The notes below the pieces were generated by a model. It did not search any database. It was not told the origin of the DNA and saw nothing but the letters and a program-made list of their open reading frames with translations. Of a stretch of DNA of 64,000 bases, positions 1 to 8,684 are shown piece after piece. Position numbers and translations under genes: made by a program. Each line of letters opens with the position of its first letter. Position 1 is the first letter of the stretch. Origin of the DNA: CAG-411 sp050875145 (lineage in GTDB: Bacteria; Bacillota; Clostridia; Lachnospirales; Lachnospiraceae); the NCBI GenBank assembly GCA_050875145.1, contig JBNMLH010000004.1, forward strand, positions 62,001 to 126,000, given 5' to 3'.

Positions 1-237
1 AATGGAAAAGTATTGATTGGAGCAGACGTATTAGTCAAAAAGGTAGTTGCAAAGCGACAGGAAGAGTATGAACGTGACAGTCATGGTGCATTATTTCATA
101 GCTGCATTCGTATAAAAGAGAAAATAGCAAGGCATTTTGTGCAGAAAATGTTTCGTTCCACTTATGAAACATTTATGAAGCAACAGGAAGAAAAAACAGG
201 AAAAAAAGGACTTTTTATGAAAGAAAGTAAACAGTAA
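1..237 (+). CDS. C-terminal end of an unidentified protein (cut by window edge)
   Basis: The frame is open from the first base and ends at a TAA at 235-237, so the true start lies left of the window. About 78 residues are visible. They are highly charged, with alternating Lys/Arg and Glu, and look helical and cytosolic; the tail ends in a Lys-rich stretch. I do not recognise the family and assign no function. The next gene starts 283 bases later behind its own upstream signals, so co-transcription is not evident. Confidence 0.55.
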   Translation, partial: NGKVLIGADVLVKKVVAKRQEEYERDSHGALFHSCIRIKEKIARHFVQKMFRSTYETFMKQQEEKTGKKGLFMKESKQ

Positions 238-249
238 GAAAATGGAAAA

Positions 250-410
250 TGTACAAGATGCACAAAAGGATGAAAAGTAAAGATGAAAATTCACCAATAA
301 ATATGCTGAAATGAATGTTGAAATACGAAAAAATAAATAAAAAATGGGATGTTTTTGAATTGGGAAAATTAAAAAATCTGAAAAAATTCGGCACGTGTAC
401 AAAGTGCACA
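250..410. promoter_or_regulatory. Two near-identical imperfect palindromes upstream of the sugar ABC ATPase gene
   Basis: TGTACAAGATGCACA at 250-264 and TGTACAAAGTGCACA at 396-410 differ in two bases. Each is an imperfect inverted repeat (TGTnCA-3-TGnACA) and each is followed by AAAG. They are 146 bp apart in a 283 bp gap that otherwise shows no gene. Paired operators for a dimeric repressor acting on the downstream msmK-like gene are the natural reading, but the regulator is unknown. Confidence 0.45.
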
Positions 411-520
411 AAAGTTGGTAAAATTATTTGTTTAAATGAAGTATGGCTTAAAGTTGCGTTTTCGTGTATGATTAGTAAGTACGTTAAGTAACAAGGATTT
501 ATTAGGAGGACATGGAGAAA

Positions 521-1633
521 ATGGCAAGTTTATCATTAAAAAACATCAACAAAACATATGACAATGGTTTTGTAGCAGTTAAAAACTTTAACCTTGAGAT
601 TGAAGATAAGGAATTTATTATCTTTGTAGGACCTTCAGGATGTGGTAAGTCAACTACGCTTAGAATGATTGCTGGTCTTGAAGACATTACTTCAGGTGAA
701 TTGTGGATTGGGGACAAATTAGTAAATGACGTAGAACCAAAGGATAGAGATATTGCGATGGTATTCCAGAATTACGCTTTATATCCACATATGACAATAT
801 ATGATAATATTGCTTTTGGTTTAAAATTAAGAAAGACACCAAAGCATGAAATTGACAAATTAGTTCATGAGGCAGCTAAGAGCTTGGATATCGAACATTT
901 ATTAGATCGTAAGCCAAAGGCTTTATCTGGTGGACAGAGACAGCGTGTTGCTATGGGACGTGCTATCGTTCGTAATCCTAAGGTGTTCCTTATGGATGAG
1001 CCTTTGTCAAACTTGGATGCTAAATTGCGTGTGCAGATGCGTATCGAAATTTCTAAGTTACATCAGAAATTAGGAACAACAATTATTTACGTTACACATG
1101 ACCAGACAGAAGCGTTGACTTTGGGAACAAGAATTGTTGTTATGAAAGATGGTATTGTTCAACAGGTAGATGCACCAGTTGAATTATATCAGAAACCAAA
1201 GAACTTATTCGTAGCTGGATTTATTGGTTCACCACAGATGAACTTTATTGATGCTAAGGTTGTAAATAATGGAACAGATGTAATGTTACAGTTTGGTAGT
1301 CATTCTATTAAAGTTCCAGAAGCAAAGGCAAAAGTATTAATGTCAAATGGATACGAAGGAAAGACAGTTGTACTTGGTATTCGTCCAGAAGATATTAAGG
1401 ATGAAGAAGTATTTATCAATACTTCACCAGACAGTGTTGTAAGTGTTACAATTAAGGTATATGAAATGCTTGGTGCAGAAGTATTCTTATACTTTGATAT
1501 TGAAGGATTTGACATGTGTGTACGTGTAAATCCTCGTACAACAGCAAGACCTGGTGACACAATCAAGCTTGCATTTGATTTAAGTAAGATTCATATCTTT
1601 GATAAAGAAACAGAAGAAGCAATTTGCAACTAA
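521..1633 (+). CDS. msmK: Sugar ABC transporter ATP-binding protein, MsmK/UgpC/MalK type
   Basis: This is the cytosolic ATPase that energises carbohydrate ABC importers. The protein has about 370 residues, the normal family length. Walker A (GPSGCGKST, about residues 37-45), the signature LSGGQRQRV (about 135) and Walker B VFLMDEP (about 156) are intact, and a C-terminal TOBE-like regulatory domain follows from about residue 240. I chose ATG 521 because AGGAGG at 504-509 sits 11 bases before it but only 2 bases before the alternative ATG at 512. No permease or binding protein is adjacent. Family members of this kind often act as one shared ATPase for several sugar importers, so that role is inferred here. 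A terminator follows at 1676-1720. Confidence 0.93.
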   Translation: MASLSLKNINKTYDNGFVAVKNFNLEIEDKEFIIFVGPSGCGKSTTLRMIAGLEDITSGELWIGDKLVNDVEPKDRDIAMVFQNYALYPHMTIYDNIAFGLKLRKTPKHEIDKLVHEAAKSLDIEHLLDRKPKALSGGQRQRVAMGRAIVRNPKVFLMDEPLSNLDAKLRVQMRIEISKLHQKLGTTIIYVTHDQTEALTLGTRIVVMKDGIVQQVDAPVELYQKPKNLFVAGFIGSPQMNFIDAKVVNNGTDVMLQFGSHSIKVPEAKAKVLMSNGYEGKTVVLGIRPEDIKDEEVFINTSPDSVVSVTIKVYEMLGAEVFLYFDIEGFDMCVRVNPRTTARPGDTIKLAFDLSKIHIFDKETEEAICN

Positions 1634-1675
1634 TCTGTACAAATCGTATGATTTTATATGTTATAAGATAAATTG

Positions 1676-1720
1676 AAAAAGAGAATTCATACATTATGAC
1701 AATGTGTGGGTTCTCTTTTT
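1676..1720 (+). terminator. Intrinsic terminator after msmK-like gene
   Basis: AAAAAGAGAA (1676-1685) pairs with TTCTCTTTTT (1711-1720), and CATACATT/AATGTGTG extends the stem inward. The run of five T gives a classical rho-independent terminator. The remaining gap up to 2013 is very AT-rich and shows no gene. Confidence 0.8.
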
Positions 1721-2013
1721 GTTTGGAAAACATTATTGTGGTTTTGTTTTCTTTGCGGTAATGTCGGTTTATTAAAGCAAATGTGGGAATATTTTGTACA
1801 CATTGTTACTTGGATTTGGTTTTATCAGAAAAATAGATAAGTTCTTTGTGAAAAATTGTAACAGTTTGCCATATGAAAAAACTATTTTGAAATAAATCAC
1901 GAAAAAAACACATAAAAAGTACGTTATTTTATTTACTTTTGCCTAAAAAGGTGATAGAATAAATAAGAATAAAATACCTCAAGTGAGAGGAATAAATGAT
2001 AAGGAGTGATTAT

Positions 2014-3102
2014 ATGATATCAAACCAGATACTCCAAAATACGATAGAAGGATTAAAAGGCATTACTCGTATTGATATCTGTGTCATGGATACAGAAGGA
2101 AAGCCGTTGGCATCGACAATTAGTGATGCAGAGGAGTATGAAGAGGCAGTTTTGACATTCGTGGATTCTCCAGCAGATAGTCAGGTATTGCAAGGATACC
2201 AGTTTTTTAAGGTATTTGATGAAAATCAATTAGAATATGTGATACTTGTAAAGGGAGATAGCGACGATGTATATATGATAGGAAAGATAGCCTCTTTCCA
2301 GATACAGAATTTATTAGTTGCTTATAAAGAGCGTTATGATAAGGATAACTTTATAAAGAATTTATTGTTGGATAATCTTTTATTAGTCGATATATATAAT
2401 CGAGCAAAGAAATTGCACATTGAAACAGATGTACGTCGTGTTGTATTTTTGATTGAAACAAAGACAGAGAAGGACAGCAATGCGCTGGAGACGGTAAGAG
2501 GTTTGTTTACAGGAAATATACAGGATTTTGTTACGGCAGTGGATGAGAAGGACATTATTCTTGTAAAAGAATTAAAAGAAAATGAAGGCTATGAGGATAT
2601 GGACAAGACTGCCAAGATGATTCTTGATTTATTAAATACGGAAGCTATGGAAAAAGTGCAGATTGCCTATGGTACAATTGTTTCAGAGATTAAGGATGTG
2701 TCCAGATCGTATAAAGAAGCAAAGATGGCATTGGATGTGGGTAATATTTTCTATGAAGAGCGTGATATTGTTGCATATGGAAATTTAGGTATAGGTAGAT
2801 TGATTTATCAATTGCCAATGCCATTGTGCAAGATGTTTATAAAGGAAATATTTGATGGAAAATCCCCAGATGACTTTGATGAGGAAACATTGACTACTAT
2901 AAACAAATTCTTTGAAAACAGTCTGAATGTTTCAGAGACATCAAGACAGTTATATATTCATCGTAATACATTAGTGTATCGTTTAGATAAGCTACAAAAA
3001 AGCACAAATTTGGATTTGCGTGTATTTGAAGATGCCATTACTTTCAAAATTGCCTTGATGGTAGTGAAGTACATGAAATATATGGAGACAATAGAATATT
3101 AA
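2014..3102 (+). CDS. CdaR/PucR-family transcriptional regulator
   Basis: The protein has 362 residues. The N-terminal part resembles the sensory domain of sugar-diacid regulators, a GGDEF-like middle region follows, and the C-terminal 60 residues carry the PucR-type helix-turn-helix (NVSETSRQLYIHRNTLVYRL). ATG 2014 is chosen over ATG 1996 because AAGGAG at 2001-2006 is 7 bases upstream of it. Family members activate genes for uptake or breakdown of sugar acids, purines or related carbon sources. No catabolic cluster is adjacent, so the regulon cannot be named. The gene is monocistronic by appearance. Confidence 0.85.
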   Translation: MISNQILQNTIEGLKGITRIDICVMDTEGKPLASTISDAEEYEEAVLTFVDSPADSQVLQGYQFFKVFDENQLEYVILVKGDSDDVYMIGKIASFQIQNLLVAYKERYDKDNFIKNLLLDNLLLVDIYNRAKKLHIETDVRRVVFLIETKTEKDSNALETVRGLFTGNIQDFVTAVDEKDIILVKELKENEGYEDMDKTAKMILDLLNTEAMEKVQIAYGTIVSEIKDVSRSYKEAKMALDVGNIFYEERDIVAYGNLGIGRLIYQLPMPLCKMFIKEIFDGKSPDDFDEETLTTINKFFENSLNVSETSRQLYIHRNTLVYRLDKLQKSTNLDLRVFEDAITFKIALMVVKYMKYMETIEY

Positions 3103-3311
3103 TCGTGACTTGCAATTGTTTTATGCTCAACAATTATAAGCATGATTCCATATTAATGAGTCTTTTATAGATTACGAACGTAGAAATCATAAAAAGCTTT
3201 AACAATGAAAATAGGGATGAAGGGTATGAATACAGGATTGTGAGCTACAGTATATGTGGATTGCAATTCTGTTTCGTTATTTATGGATAATATCATCGGA
3301 GGTGTGAAAGG

Positions 3312-4058
3312 ATGGAGCAAAAAGAGACAGAAATTGTTTCTATGGACAACGTGGTAGTAACTTATCCAACAGGTACACAGGCATTGAAAGGTATTGAACT
3401 GGAAATCGCAAGAGGTGAGTTTGTGTTTGTTGTAGGAGCCAGTGGTTCGGGAAAGTCTACATTTATTAAAGTGTTGTTGCGAGAAATTGCACCTAAGACA
3501 GGTCGGATTTTAGTAAATGGAAGAGATATTACACATTTAAAACATAAACAAGTGGCAGCATATAGAAGAAAAATCGGATGTGTTTTTCAGGACTTTCGTT
3601 TGTTAAAAGATCGCAATGTTTATGAAAATGTAGCGTTTGCTCAGAAGGTAATAGGAGTGCCGCACAAATTGATAGGTCAAAACGTAAGAAGAATATTGAC
3701 ATTAGTTGGATTAGGTGACAAAGAACAGGCATTTCCAAAAGAGTTATCTGGTGGAGAACAGCAGAGAGTTGCACTTGCAAGAGCATTGGTCAATAAACCG
3801 GCTATGCTTTTGGCAGATGAGCCTACGGGGAATTTGGACCCTAAGACATCTATGGAAATTATGCAGTTGTTAGAGGCAATCAATCAACAGGGTACTACTG
3901 TAATTGTAGTCACGCATGATAATGAAATTGTAAATCAGATGCGAAAACGTGTCATTACTCTAAAAGAGGGCGAAGTATATAAAGATGAAGAGGATGGAAG
4001 TTATGCAAAAAGTCTTTCTATTCAGCAGGACAGCTTATTCTCAGAAATAGGAAGATAA
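3312..4058 (+). CDS. ftsE: Cell-division ABC ATPase FtsE
   Basis: FtsE is the cytosolic ATPase that drives FtsX and thereby switches on peptidoglycan hydrolases at the septum. The 248 residues match the family length. Walker A GASGSGKST (about residues 41-49), the signature LSGGEQQRVALARAL (about 138) and Walker B LLADEPTGNLDP (about 160) are intact. A GGAGGTG ribosome site precedes ATG 3312. It heads the order ftsE-ftsX-M23 activator-S41 protease, in which ATPase, membrane transmitter and hydrolase activator are successive genes, supporting one functional unit. Confidence 0.96.
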   Translation: MEQKETEIVSMDNVVVTYPTGTQALKGIELEIARGEFVFVVGASGSGKSTFIKVLLREIAPKTGRILVNGRDITHLKHKQVAAYRRKIGCVFQDFRLLKDRNVYENVAFAQKVIGVPHKLIGQNVRRILTLVGLGDKEQAFPKELSGGEQQRVALARALVNKPAMLLADEPTGNLDPKTSMEIMQLLEAINQQGTTVIVVTHDNEIVNQMRKRVITLKEGEVYKDEEDGSYAKSLSIQQDSLFSEIGR

Positions 4059-4193
4059 ATGATTAGATTTTGGTTATAGGAGTATAAATAGAAGGGGAAG
4101 GGCTGGTAATAATAGTATCAGCTTTTATGTGTTTATATGTGTAAGGACTGGCTTTTATGAACAATCACCAATGGGTAGGAGTGTGAAACGTAT

Positions 4194-5105
4194 ATGGAAA
4201 AAATAAATACATTATTTTACAGTATCGGGCAGGGATTTAAAAATATAAAAAGGAATCGTATGTTTTCGTTTACTTCGGTTTGTACAATTACCGCCTGTTT
4301 ATTTTTGTTTGGAATTTTCTTCTCGCTTGTAAGTAATGTGCAATATATGGTGAAGAATATGGAAAAATCGGTTGCAGTAACTGTCTTTTTTGATTCTGGA
4401 ATTTCAGATAGTCGAATTGCAGAAATTGGTTTGGAATTAAAAAGCCGTTCTGATGTGAAAGAAGTAAAATTTGTTTCGGCGGATGATGCGTGGAATAATT
4501 TCAAAGGTGAGATTTTTGAGGGACAAGAGGATTTGGTAGAATCTTTTGATGGAGAAAATCCATTGGCAGATTCAGCATCCTATGAGGTTTATGTAAAAGA
4601 TGTGACAAAACAACAGGCATTAGTGAAAGATTTGAAAAAGATGGATGGTATTCGGAAAGTAAATAGTTCCAATGAAACAGCAAAAATGTTGATTAATTTT
4701 AATCGATTGATTAGTGTAGTTTCTATCTTTATTATTGCTTTACTTATGGCAGTTTCTGTATTTTTAATTAGTACAACCATATCTGTTGGAATTTCTGTTC
4801 GAAAAGAAGAAATTGGCATTATGCGTTTGATTGGTGCCACAGACTTTTTTGTACAGGGACCATTTATTGTAGAAGGAATTATGATTGGTTTGATGGGGGC
4901 TATTTTACCATTGATTTTGTTAGCGGTGATTTATCATCAGTTAATTAGCTGGTTGACAAATAAATTTTCTATTTTGTCAGACTGGATGGTTTTCATGAGT
5001 TTACGTACAGAATTATCTGTGTTGGTACCGATTTCTTTAATACTGGGGGTTGGAATTGGATTACTAGGTAGTGGTTTGACCGTGAAAAGACATTTAAAGG
5101 TGTAA
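4194..5105 (+). CDS. ftsX: Cell-division membrane protein FtsX
   Basis: FtsX is the membrane partner of FtsE and passes ATP-driven conformational change to an extracellular hydrolase activator. The 303 residues show the expected layout: a cytosolic N-terminus, a first membrane helix at about 25-47, a large extracellular domain of about 120 residues, then three helices near 175-195, 223-248 and 270-295. The loop KEEIGIMRLIGAT before the third helix is typical of the FtsX/MacB permease domain. It lies 135 bp behind ftsE and 14 bp before the M23 gene. TAGGAG at about 4175 is the ribosome site. Confidence 0.95.
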   Translation: MEKINTLFYSIGQGFKNIKRNRMFSFTSVCTITACLFLFGIFFSLVSNVQYMVKNMEKSVAVTVFFDSGISDSRIAEIGLELKSRSDVKEVKFVSADDAWNNFKGEIFEGQEDLVESFDGENPLADSASYEVYVKDVTKQQALVKDLKKMDGIRKVNSSNETAKMLINFNRLISVVSIFIIALLMAVSVFLISTTISVGISVRKEEIGIMRLIGATDFFVQGPFIVEGIMIGLMGAILPLILLAVIYHQLISWLTNKFSILSDWMVFMSLRTELSVLVPISLILGVGIGLLGSGLTVKRHLKV

Positions 5106-5119
5106 GGAGATGGAGAAAT

Positions 5120-6289
5120 ATGAAATTTCAAAAGGCGATAGCATATATAAGCATCTGTGCACTTTTAGCAGGAACAGCAGTGCATCAGGGATATTATAGA
5201 AGTCGGGCAGATGAACTTGGAGATGCAGAGCAGGAAAGACAGCGTTTAAAAGAGAGAAAAGAGGAAACGGAAAAAGAATTATCTGCATTGGAGGATGAAA
5301 AGGATGATTTGCTTGTCAGTATAGAAAAACTGGATAAAAAAATGGAAAATGTCAGTGAGCGTTTAGACGAGGTGAATGAAAATTATACGACTGCATCTAC
5401 AGAGTTAGACGAATTAACGGAAGCATTAACTCTGGCAGAGCAGGATGAAGCATCACAATATGAAACCATGAAAAAACGTATAAAATATATGTATGAAAAT
5501 GGAAATCAAGGTTATTTAGATATTATTTTATCCTCCAAAGGTGTGGGAGATTTTCTGAATCGTGTGGAATATGTGAATAAAATTACGGCATATGACAATA
5601 AAATGTTAAAGGAATACAAAAACACGAAAAATGAGGTGACAGAAAAAAAAGAAGCGGCACAGGAAAAAAAGAATCAATTGGAAATTCTCCAAGAAGAGGT
5701 AGAGCTGGAACAGGATAATTTGCAAAGTTTATCTGAGAAAAAGCAGAAGAAATTAGAAGATTATACAGCGTCTATTGATGAAAAATCAGATGAAGCGGAG
5801 GCATATCAGAAAGAGATAGAGAAAAAAGAAAAAGAGATAGACAAACTGTTATTAGAGCAGGCAAAGGATAATGGTTTTTCAGGAGAAAGAGTAGAAGGTG
5901 GATTTATATGGCCTTTGGCTGTAAGTGGAAGAATTACTTCTCATTTTGGTAGAAGATCCGCGCCGACAGCGGGAGCCAGTACATATCACAAGGGAATTGA
6001 TATTGCAGCACCAGCAGGAACTGCTATTTATGCAGCGGCAGATGGAACAGTTACTACTGCAACGTATTCCTCCTCCGCTGGAAATTATGTAATGATTAAT
6101 CATGGAAATGGATTATACACAGTATATATGCATGCATCCAGATTATATTGCAGTGTGGGTGATAAGGTCTCTCAAGGAGATCGGATTGCAGCAGTTGGTT
6201 CAACTGGTGTATCAACGGGGGCACATTTACACTTTGGTGTAATCAGCAATGGAAATTATGTAAATCCGGAAGATTATGTGTCTAGATAA
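5120..6289 (+). CDS. EnvC-like murein hydrolase activator / M23 peptidase with coiled coil
   Basis: The product has 389 residues. It starts with a hydrophobic signal segment (about 1-22), continues with a long Glu/Lys-rich coiled coil (about 30-250), and ends in an M23 LytM domain (about 270-389). The zinc motifs HKGIDIA, with its metal-binding His and Asp, and HLHFG are present, so it may be an active endopeptidase rather than a degenerate activator. The gene follows ftsX by 14 bp. By analogy with EnvC/PcsB it is the extracellular partner of FtsEX during septal splitting. Confidence 0.92.
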   Translation: MKFQKAIAYISICALLAGTAVHQGYYRSRADELGDAEQERQRLKERKEETEKELSALEDEKDDLLVSIEKLDKKMENVSERLDEVNENYTTASTELDELTEALTLAEQDEASQYETMKKRIKYMYENGNQGYLDIILSSKGVGDFLNRVEYVNKITAYDNKMLKEYKNTKNEVTEKKEAAQEKKNQLEILQEEVELEQDNLQSLSEKKQKKLEDYTASIDEKSDEAEAYQKEIEKKEKEIDKLLLEQAKDNGFSGERVEGGFIWPLAVSGRITSHFGRRSAPTAGASTYHKGIDIAAPAGTAIYAAADGTVTTATYSSSAGNYVMINHGNGLYTVYMHASRLYCSVGDKVSQGDRIAAVGSTGVSTGAHLHFGVISNGNYVNPEDYVSR

Positions 6290-6448
6290 CAGGGGGATGA
6301 GAAAGCAATTAAAATGTGCATGACTGGAAGCTGTTTTGTATATTGTGATGAGTGAAAGAAAAATAGAGGAAAGGAACAGATGCAAACAAAATTCTTTCAC
6401 TCTTCTTGTTTGCGTTTGTCGAAGTAGTTTGACAAAGTGGTATTAAAT

Positions 6449-7660
6449 ATGAATAAAAAATTTTTAAAAGGGTGTGCAGCAGGTGCTGGTATATTATTAG
6501 TAATACAGCTTTTGACTTTTGCAATCGTTTCTGTTGTTACTGGTGGAATAGGTGTGTATACTGGTGCGAAATATAGTGCTATGGGAAATTCCACTTCTTC
6601 CACTATGAGTAAAATGAATCAGTTGAAGTATTATATTGATGAATATTTTATGGAGGATGTGACAGAGGAACAAATTGCAGATGGAATTTATAAGGGAATG
6701 TTAGAAGGTTTGAATGATCCGTATTCTTGTTATTATACAAAGGATGAATATGCTTCATTGATGGAAGATTCCAGTGGTGTTTACTGTGGGATTGGTGCAA
6801 CTGTGACACAGGATACGCAGACAGGAGTAATCTACATTGTAACACCTTTTGAAGGTGGTTCTGCAAAGGAATCAGGTATAGTGACTGGTGATATTGTGGA
6901 AAAAGTAGATGGAAAAGATGTCACAGGAAAAGACTTGAATGAGGTCGTTTCTATGATGAAGGGAAAAGAAGGGACAAAGGTTAAAGTTGAATTTTATATT
7001 TCTAAGACTAAAAAACACAAAACTTTTGAGTTGGAAAGAAGACAAATTGAGGTACCAACCGTAGAGTATAAAATGGATGGCAAGATTGGATATATTGCAA
7101 TTTCCGCTTTTGATGAACCTACAGACGAGCAGTTTATCAGTGCAGTAAAGGATTTAGAAAAACAGGGAATGGAAGGTCTGGTAATTGATCTTAGAAATAA
7201 TGGAGGAGGTATGTTAGAGAGTGTTGTGAATATACTTGACTATATGCTTCCAAAGGGAAGTACCATTGTTTCAACGAAAGATAAAAATGGAAAGGGAGAG
7301 ACCTATACTGCAAAAACAGAGGCCACATTTGATTTGCCGCTTGCTGTTTTGATAAATGGAAATACAGCCAGTGCTTCTGAAGTCTTTTCTGGCGCTATAA
7401 AGGATTATGAAATGGGAGAATTAGTAGGTACAACAAGTTTTGGAAAAGGAATTGTACAGTCTGTGATTCCGTTAAAAGATGGTACTGCCATTAAGATTAC
7501 AACTTCTAAATATTACACACCAAGCGGAAAAAATATTCATGGAACAGGAATTGATCCGGATGTAAAAGTAGAATTAGATACAGAAGGAAAGAGTGATAAT
7601 CAATATAAAGAAGCGATGCGTTTGGTAAAGGCGCAGGCAAAGAAAACAAAAGAAAAGTAA
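6449..7660 (+). CDS. S41-family C-terminal processing protease (CtpA-like)
   Basis: This membrane-anchored serine protease has about 403 residues. One N-terminal membrane helix spans about residues 8-32. A PDZ domain (about 100-180) and the S41 catalytic domain follow, with NNGGGMLES, the Ser-containing NTASASEVFSGA and the Lys-containing GTTSFGKGIVQ. ATG 6449 is preferred to GTG 6437, although neither has a strong ribosome site. Proteins of this type process or degrade extracytoplasmic proteins, and the position behind the FtsEX-M23 set suggests control of cell-wall hydrolases. The terminator at 7677-7713 ends the unit. Confidence 0.93.
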   Translation: MNKKFLKGCAAGAGILLVIQLLTFAIVSVVTGGIGVYTGAKYSAMGNSTSSTMSKMNQLKYYIDEYFMEDVTEEQIADGIYKGMLEGLNDPYSCYYTKDEYASLMEDSSGVYCGIGATVTQDTQTGVIYIVTPFEGGSAKESGIVTGDIVEKVDGKDVTGKDLNEVVSMMKGKEGTKVKVEFYISKTKKHKTFELERRQIEVPTVEYKMDGKIGYIAISAFDEPTDEQFISAVKDLEKQGMEGLVIDLRNNGGGMLESVVNILDYMLPKGSTIVSTKDKNGKGETYTAKTEATFDLPLAVLINGNTASASEVFSGAIKDYEMGELVGTTSFGKGIVQSVIPLKDGTAIKITTSKYYTPSGKNIHGTGIDPDVKVELDTEGKSDNQYKEAMRLVKAQAKKTKEK

Positions 7661-7676
7661 TGGTTTATAAAAGTTT

Positions 7677-7713
7677 AAGACCCCCCCACTGCCTTTGGGC
7701 GATGGGGGGTCTT
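7677..7713 (+). terminator. GC-rich hairpin terminator after the S41 protease gene
   Basis: AAGACCCCCC (7677-7686) and GGGGGGTCTT (7704-7713) form a perfect 10 bp stem with a 17-base loop. No long T run follows, so termination is likely but not certain. A second perfect stem, ACGAGGTAC (7716-7724) with GTACCTCGT (7738-7746), follows at once. Confidence 0.65.
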
Positions 7714-7727
7714 GAACGAGGTACAGG

Positions 7728-7755
7728 GTTCAGCACCGTACCTCGTAAAGCACGC
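7728..7755 (+). repeat. Dispersed repeat, copy A (second copy reversed at 48179-48208)
   Basis: The segment with GTACCTCGTAAAGCACGC recurs in opposite orientation at 48179-48208 as the reverse complement of GTACCTTGTAAGGCACGC, with a few substitutions. Both copies sit a short way behind the stop codon of an unrelated gene (S41 protease, putP) and contribute to hairpins. It looks like a small intergenic REP/BIME-like element. No protein is encoded. Confidence 0.5.
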
Positions 7756-7854
7756 AGTGCCGTTTTTATATGAGCAAGTAGGTAACAGTTCAGCCGGGGC
7801 ATTCATAAAGTGCCATAATAAACAAATTGGATAAAAATATTTTTTTTGGCTGGG

Positions 7855-8265
7855 CACTTTCACACTAAACTCAAAAAGACTTCGCCAAGTGTTCAATGTG
7901 TCCCACAAGGGGCACTTTCACACTAAACTCAAAAAGACTTCGCCAAGTGTTCAATGTGTCCCACAAGGGGCGCTTTCCCACTAGACTCAAAAAGACTTCG
8001 CCAAGTGTTCAATGTGTCCCACAAGGGGGCGCTTTTACACTAGGCTCGAAAAGACCTCGCCAAGTGTTCAATGTGTCCCGCAAGGGGGCGCTTTTACACT
8101 AGGCTCGAAAAGACCTCGCCAAGTGTTCAATGTGTCCCGCAAGGGGGCGCTTTTACACTAGGCTCGAAAAGACCTCGCCAAGTGTTCAATGTGTCCCACA
8201 AGGGGGCGCTTTCACACTAGACTCAAAAAGACTTCGTCAAGTGTTCAATGTGTATTCATGTTGGG
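7855..8265. repeat. Seven tandem 58/59 bp non-coding repeats
   Basis: Units start at 7855, 7913, 7971, 8030, 8089, 8148 and 8207, giving spacings of 58, 58, 59, 59, 59 and 59. Each unit holds GACTTCGCCAAGTGTTCAA or a one- or two-base variant, then GTGTCCC-ACAA-GGGGCGC, which can fold as a short hairpin, with AGTGT/ACACT as an outer stem. Inner units are nearly identical (GACCTCG, TAGGCTCG) and outer units drift, as expected for expansion from the middle. The short open frames across the array are products of its near-multiple-of-three period. It lies between the S41 gene and guaA. Confidence 0.85.
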
Positions 8266-8277
8266 CGTCTGCCTGAT

Positions 8278-8341
8278 AGAAATGATTGTGCAAATTGAAC
8301 TTAGCGTGCTAGCAGTCACATGCAATTGTACAATCATTTCT
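8278..8341. repeat. TGTGCAAATTG hairpin family, copy 1
   Basis: AGAAATGATTGT (8278-8289) pairs perfectly with ACAATCATTTCT (8330-8341), and the stem continues through GCAAATTG/CAATTGT. The core TGTGCAAATTG and total size of about 64 bp are shared with hairpins at 46185-46249 and 62382-62444, although the outer arms differ between copies. No coding function is seen. Confidence 0.6.
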
Positions 8342-8359
8342 GCCCAGCTGAACTGTTAC

Positions 8360-8384
8360 GCAAGTAGTGAAGCAGATTGCGAAT
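8360..8384 (+). repeat. 25 bp dispersed repeat (second copy 44003-44027)
   Basis: The two copies share GCAAGTAG at the start and GATTGCGAAT at the end and differ at three of 25 positions. A partial copy, GAGCAAGTAG, lies at 7772-7781. All are intergenic. Function is unknown. The rest of the gap up to guaA is AT-rich without further recognisable signals. Confidence 0.45.
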
Positions 8385-8684
8385 ATCATCGATTTTTAAA
8401 CGTTTCTGTATGCGGTGGAATTCGAATAAGATATTCATTCATATCCCTGCCAGTTCATGTGGGGGCAGAAGGTTTGTCTCTGGTATCGTAGAAAGTAGAA
8501 AATTGGGACTGGTTTCTTATTAAAAAATGTAGTAATATAAAAGATATGGACGGATTTGTCTAAAAAGAAAATTTGAGCCGTTTAGATGAATAATGATTTT
8601 TTCTAAATGAGTGCCAGCTACTAAAAATTGCAATGAAGATGTAAGTTTTTAGGGTGGAAAATAATCATATAGGAGGAAGCTAGA

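Larger units (their letters stand above)
7782..8359. repeat. 13 bp inverted repeat bracketing the tandem array
   Basis: GTAACAGTTCAGC at 7782-7794 is matched by its exact reverse complement GCTGAACTGTTAC at 8347-8359. The two arms enclose the seven 58/59 bp tandem repeats and a hairpin element. GCAAGTAG is found next to both arms. The block may be a non-coding mobile or structural element with ends, but no transposase is present. Confidence 0.5.

Noticed and set aside
7855..8265. CRISPR array
   Set aside because: The units are contiguous 58/59 bp repeats with gradual drift. There are no unique spacers and no cas genes.
7896..8491. Open frames of 68 and 100 codons across the tandem repeats
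   Set aside because: They arise from repetition of the unit. No ribosome site or recognisable domain is present, and the repeats fold as hairpins.
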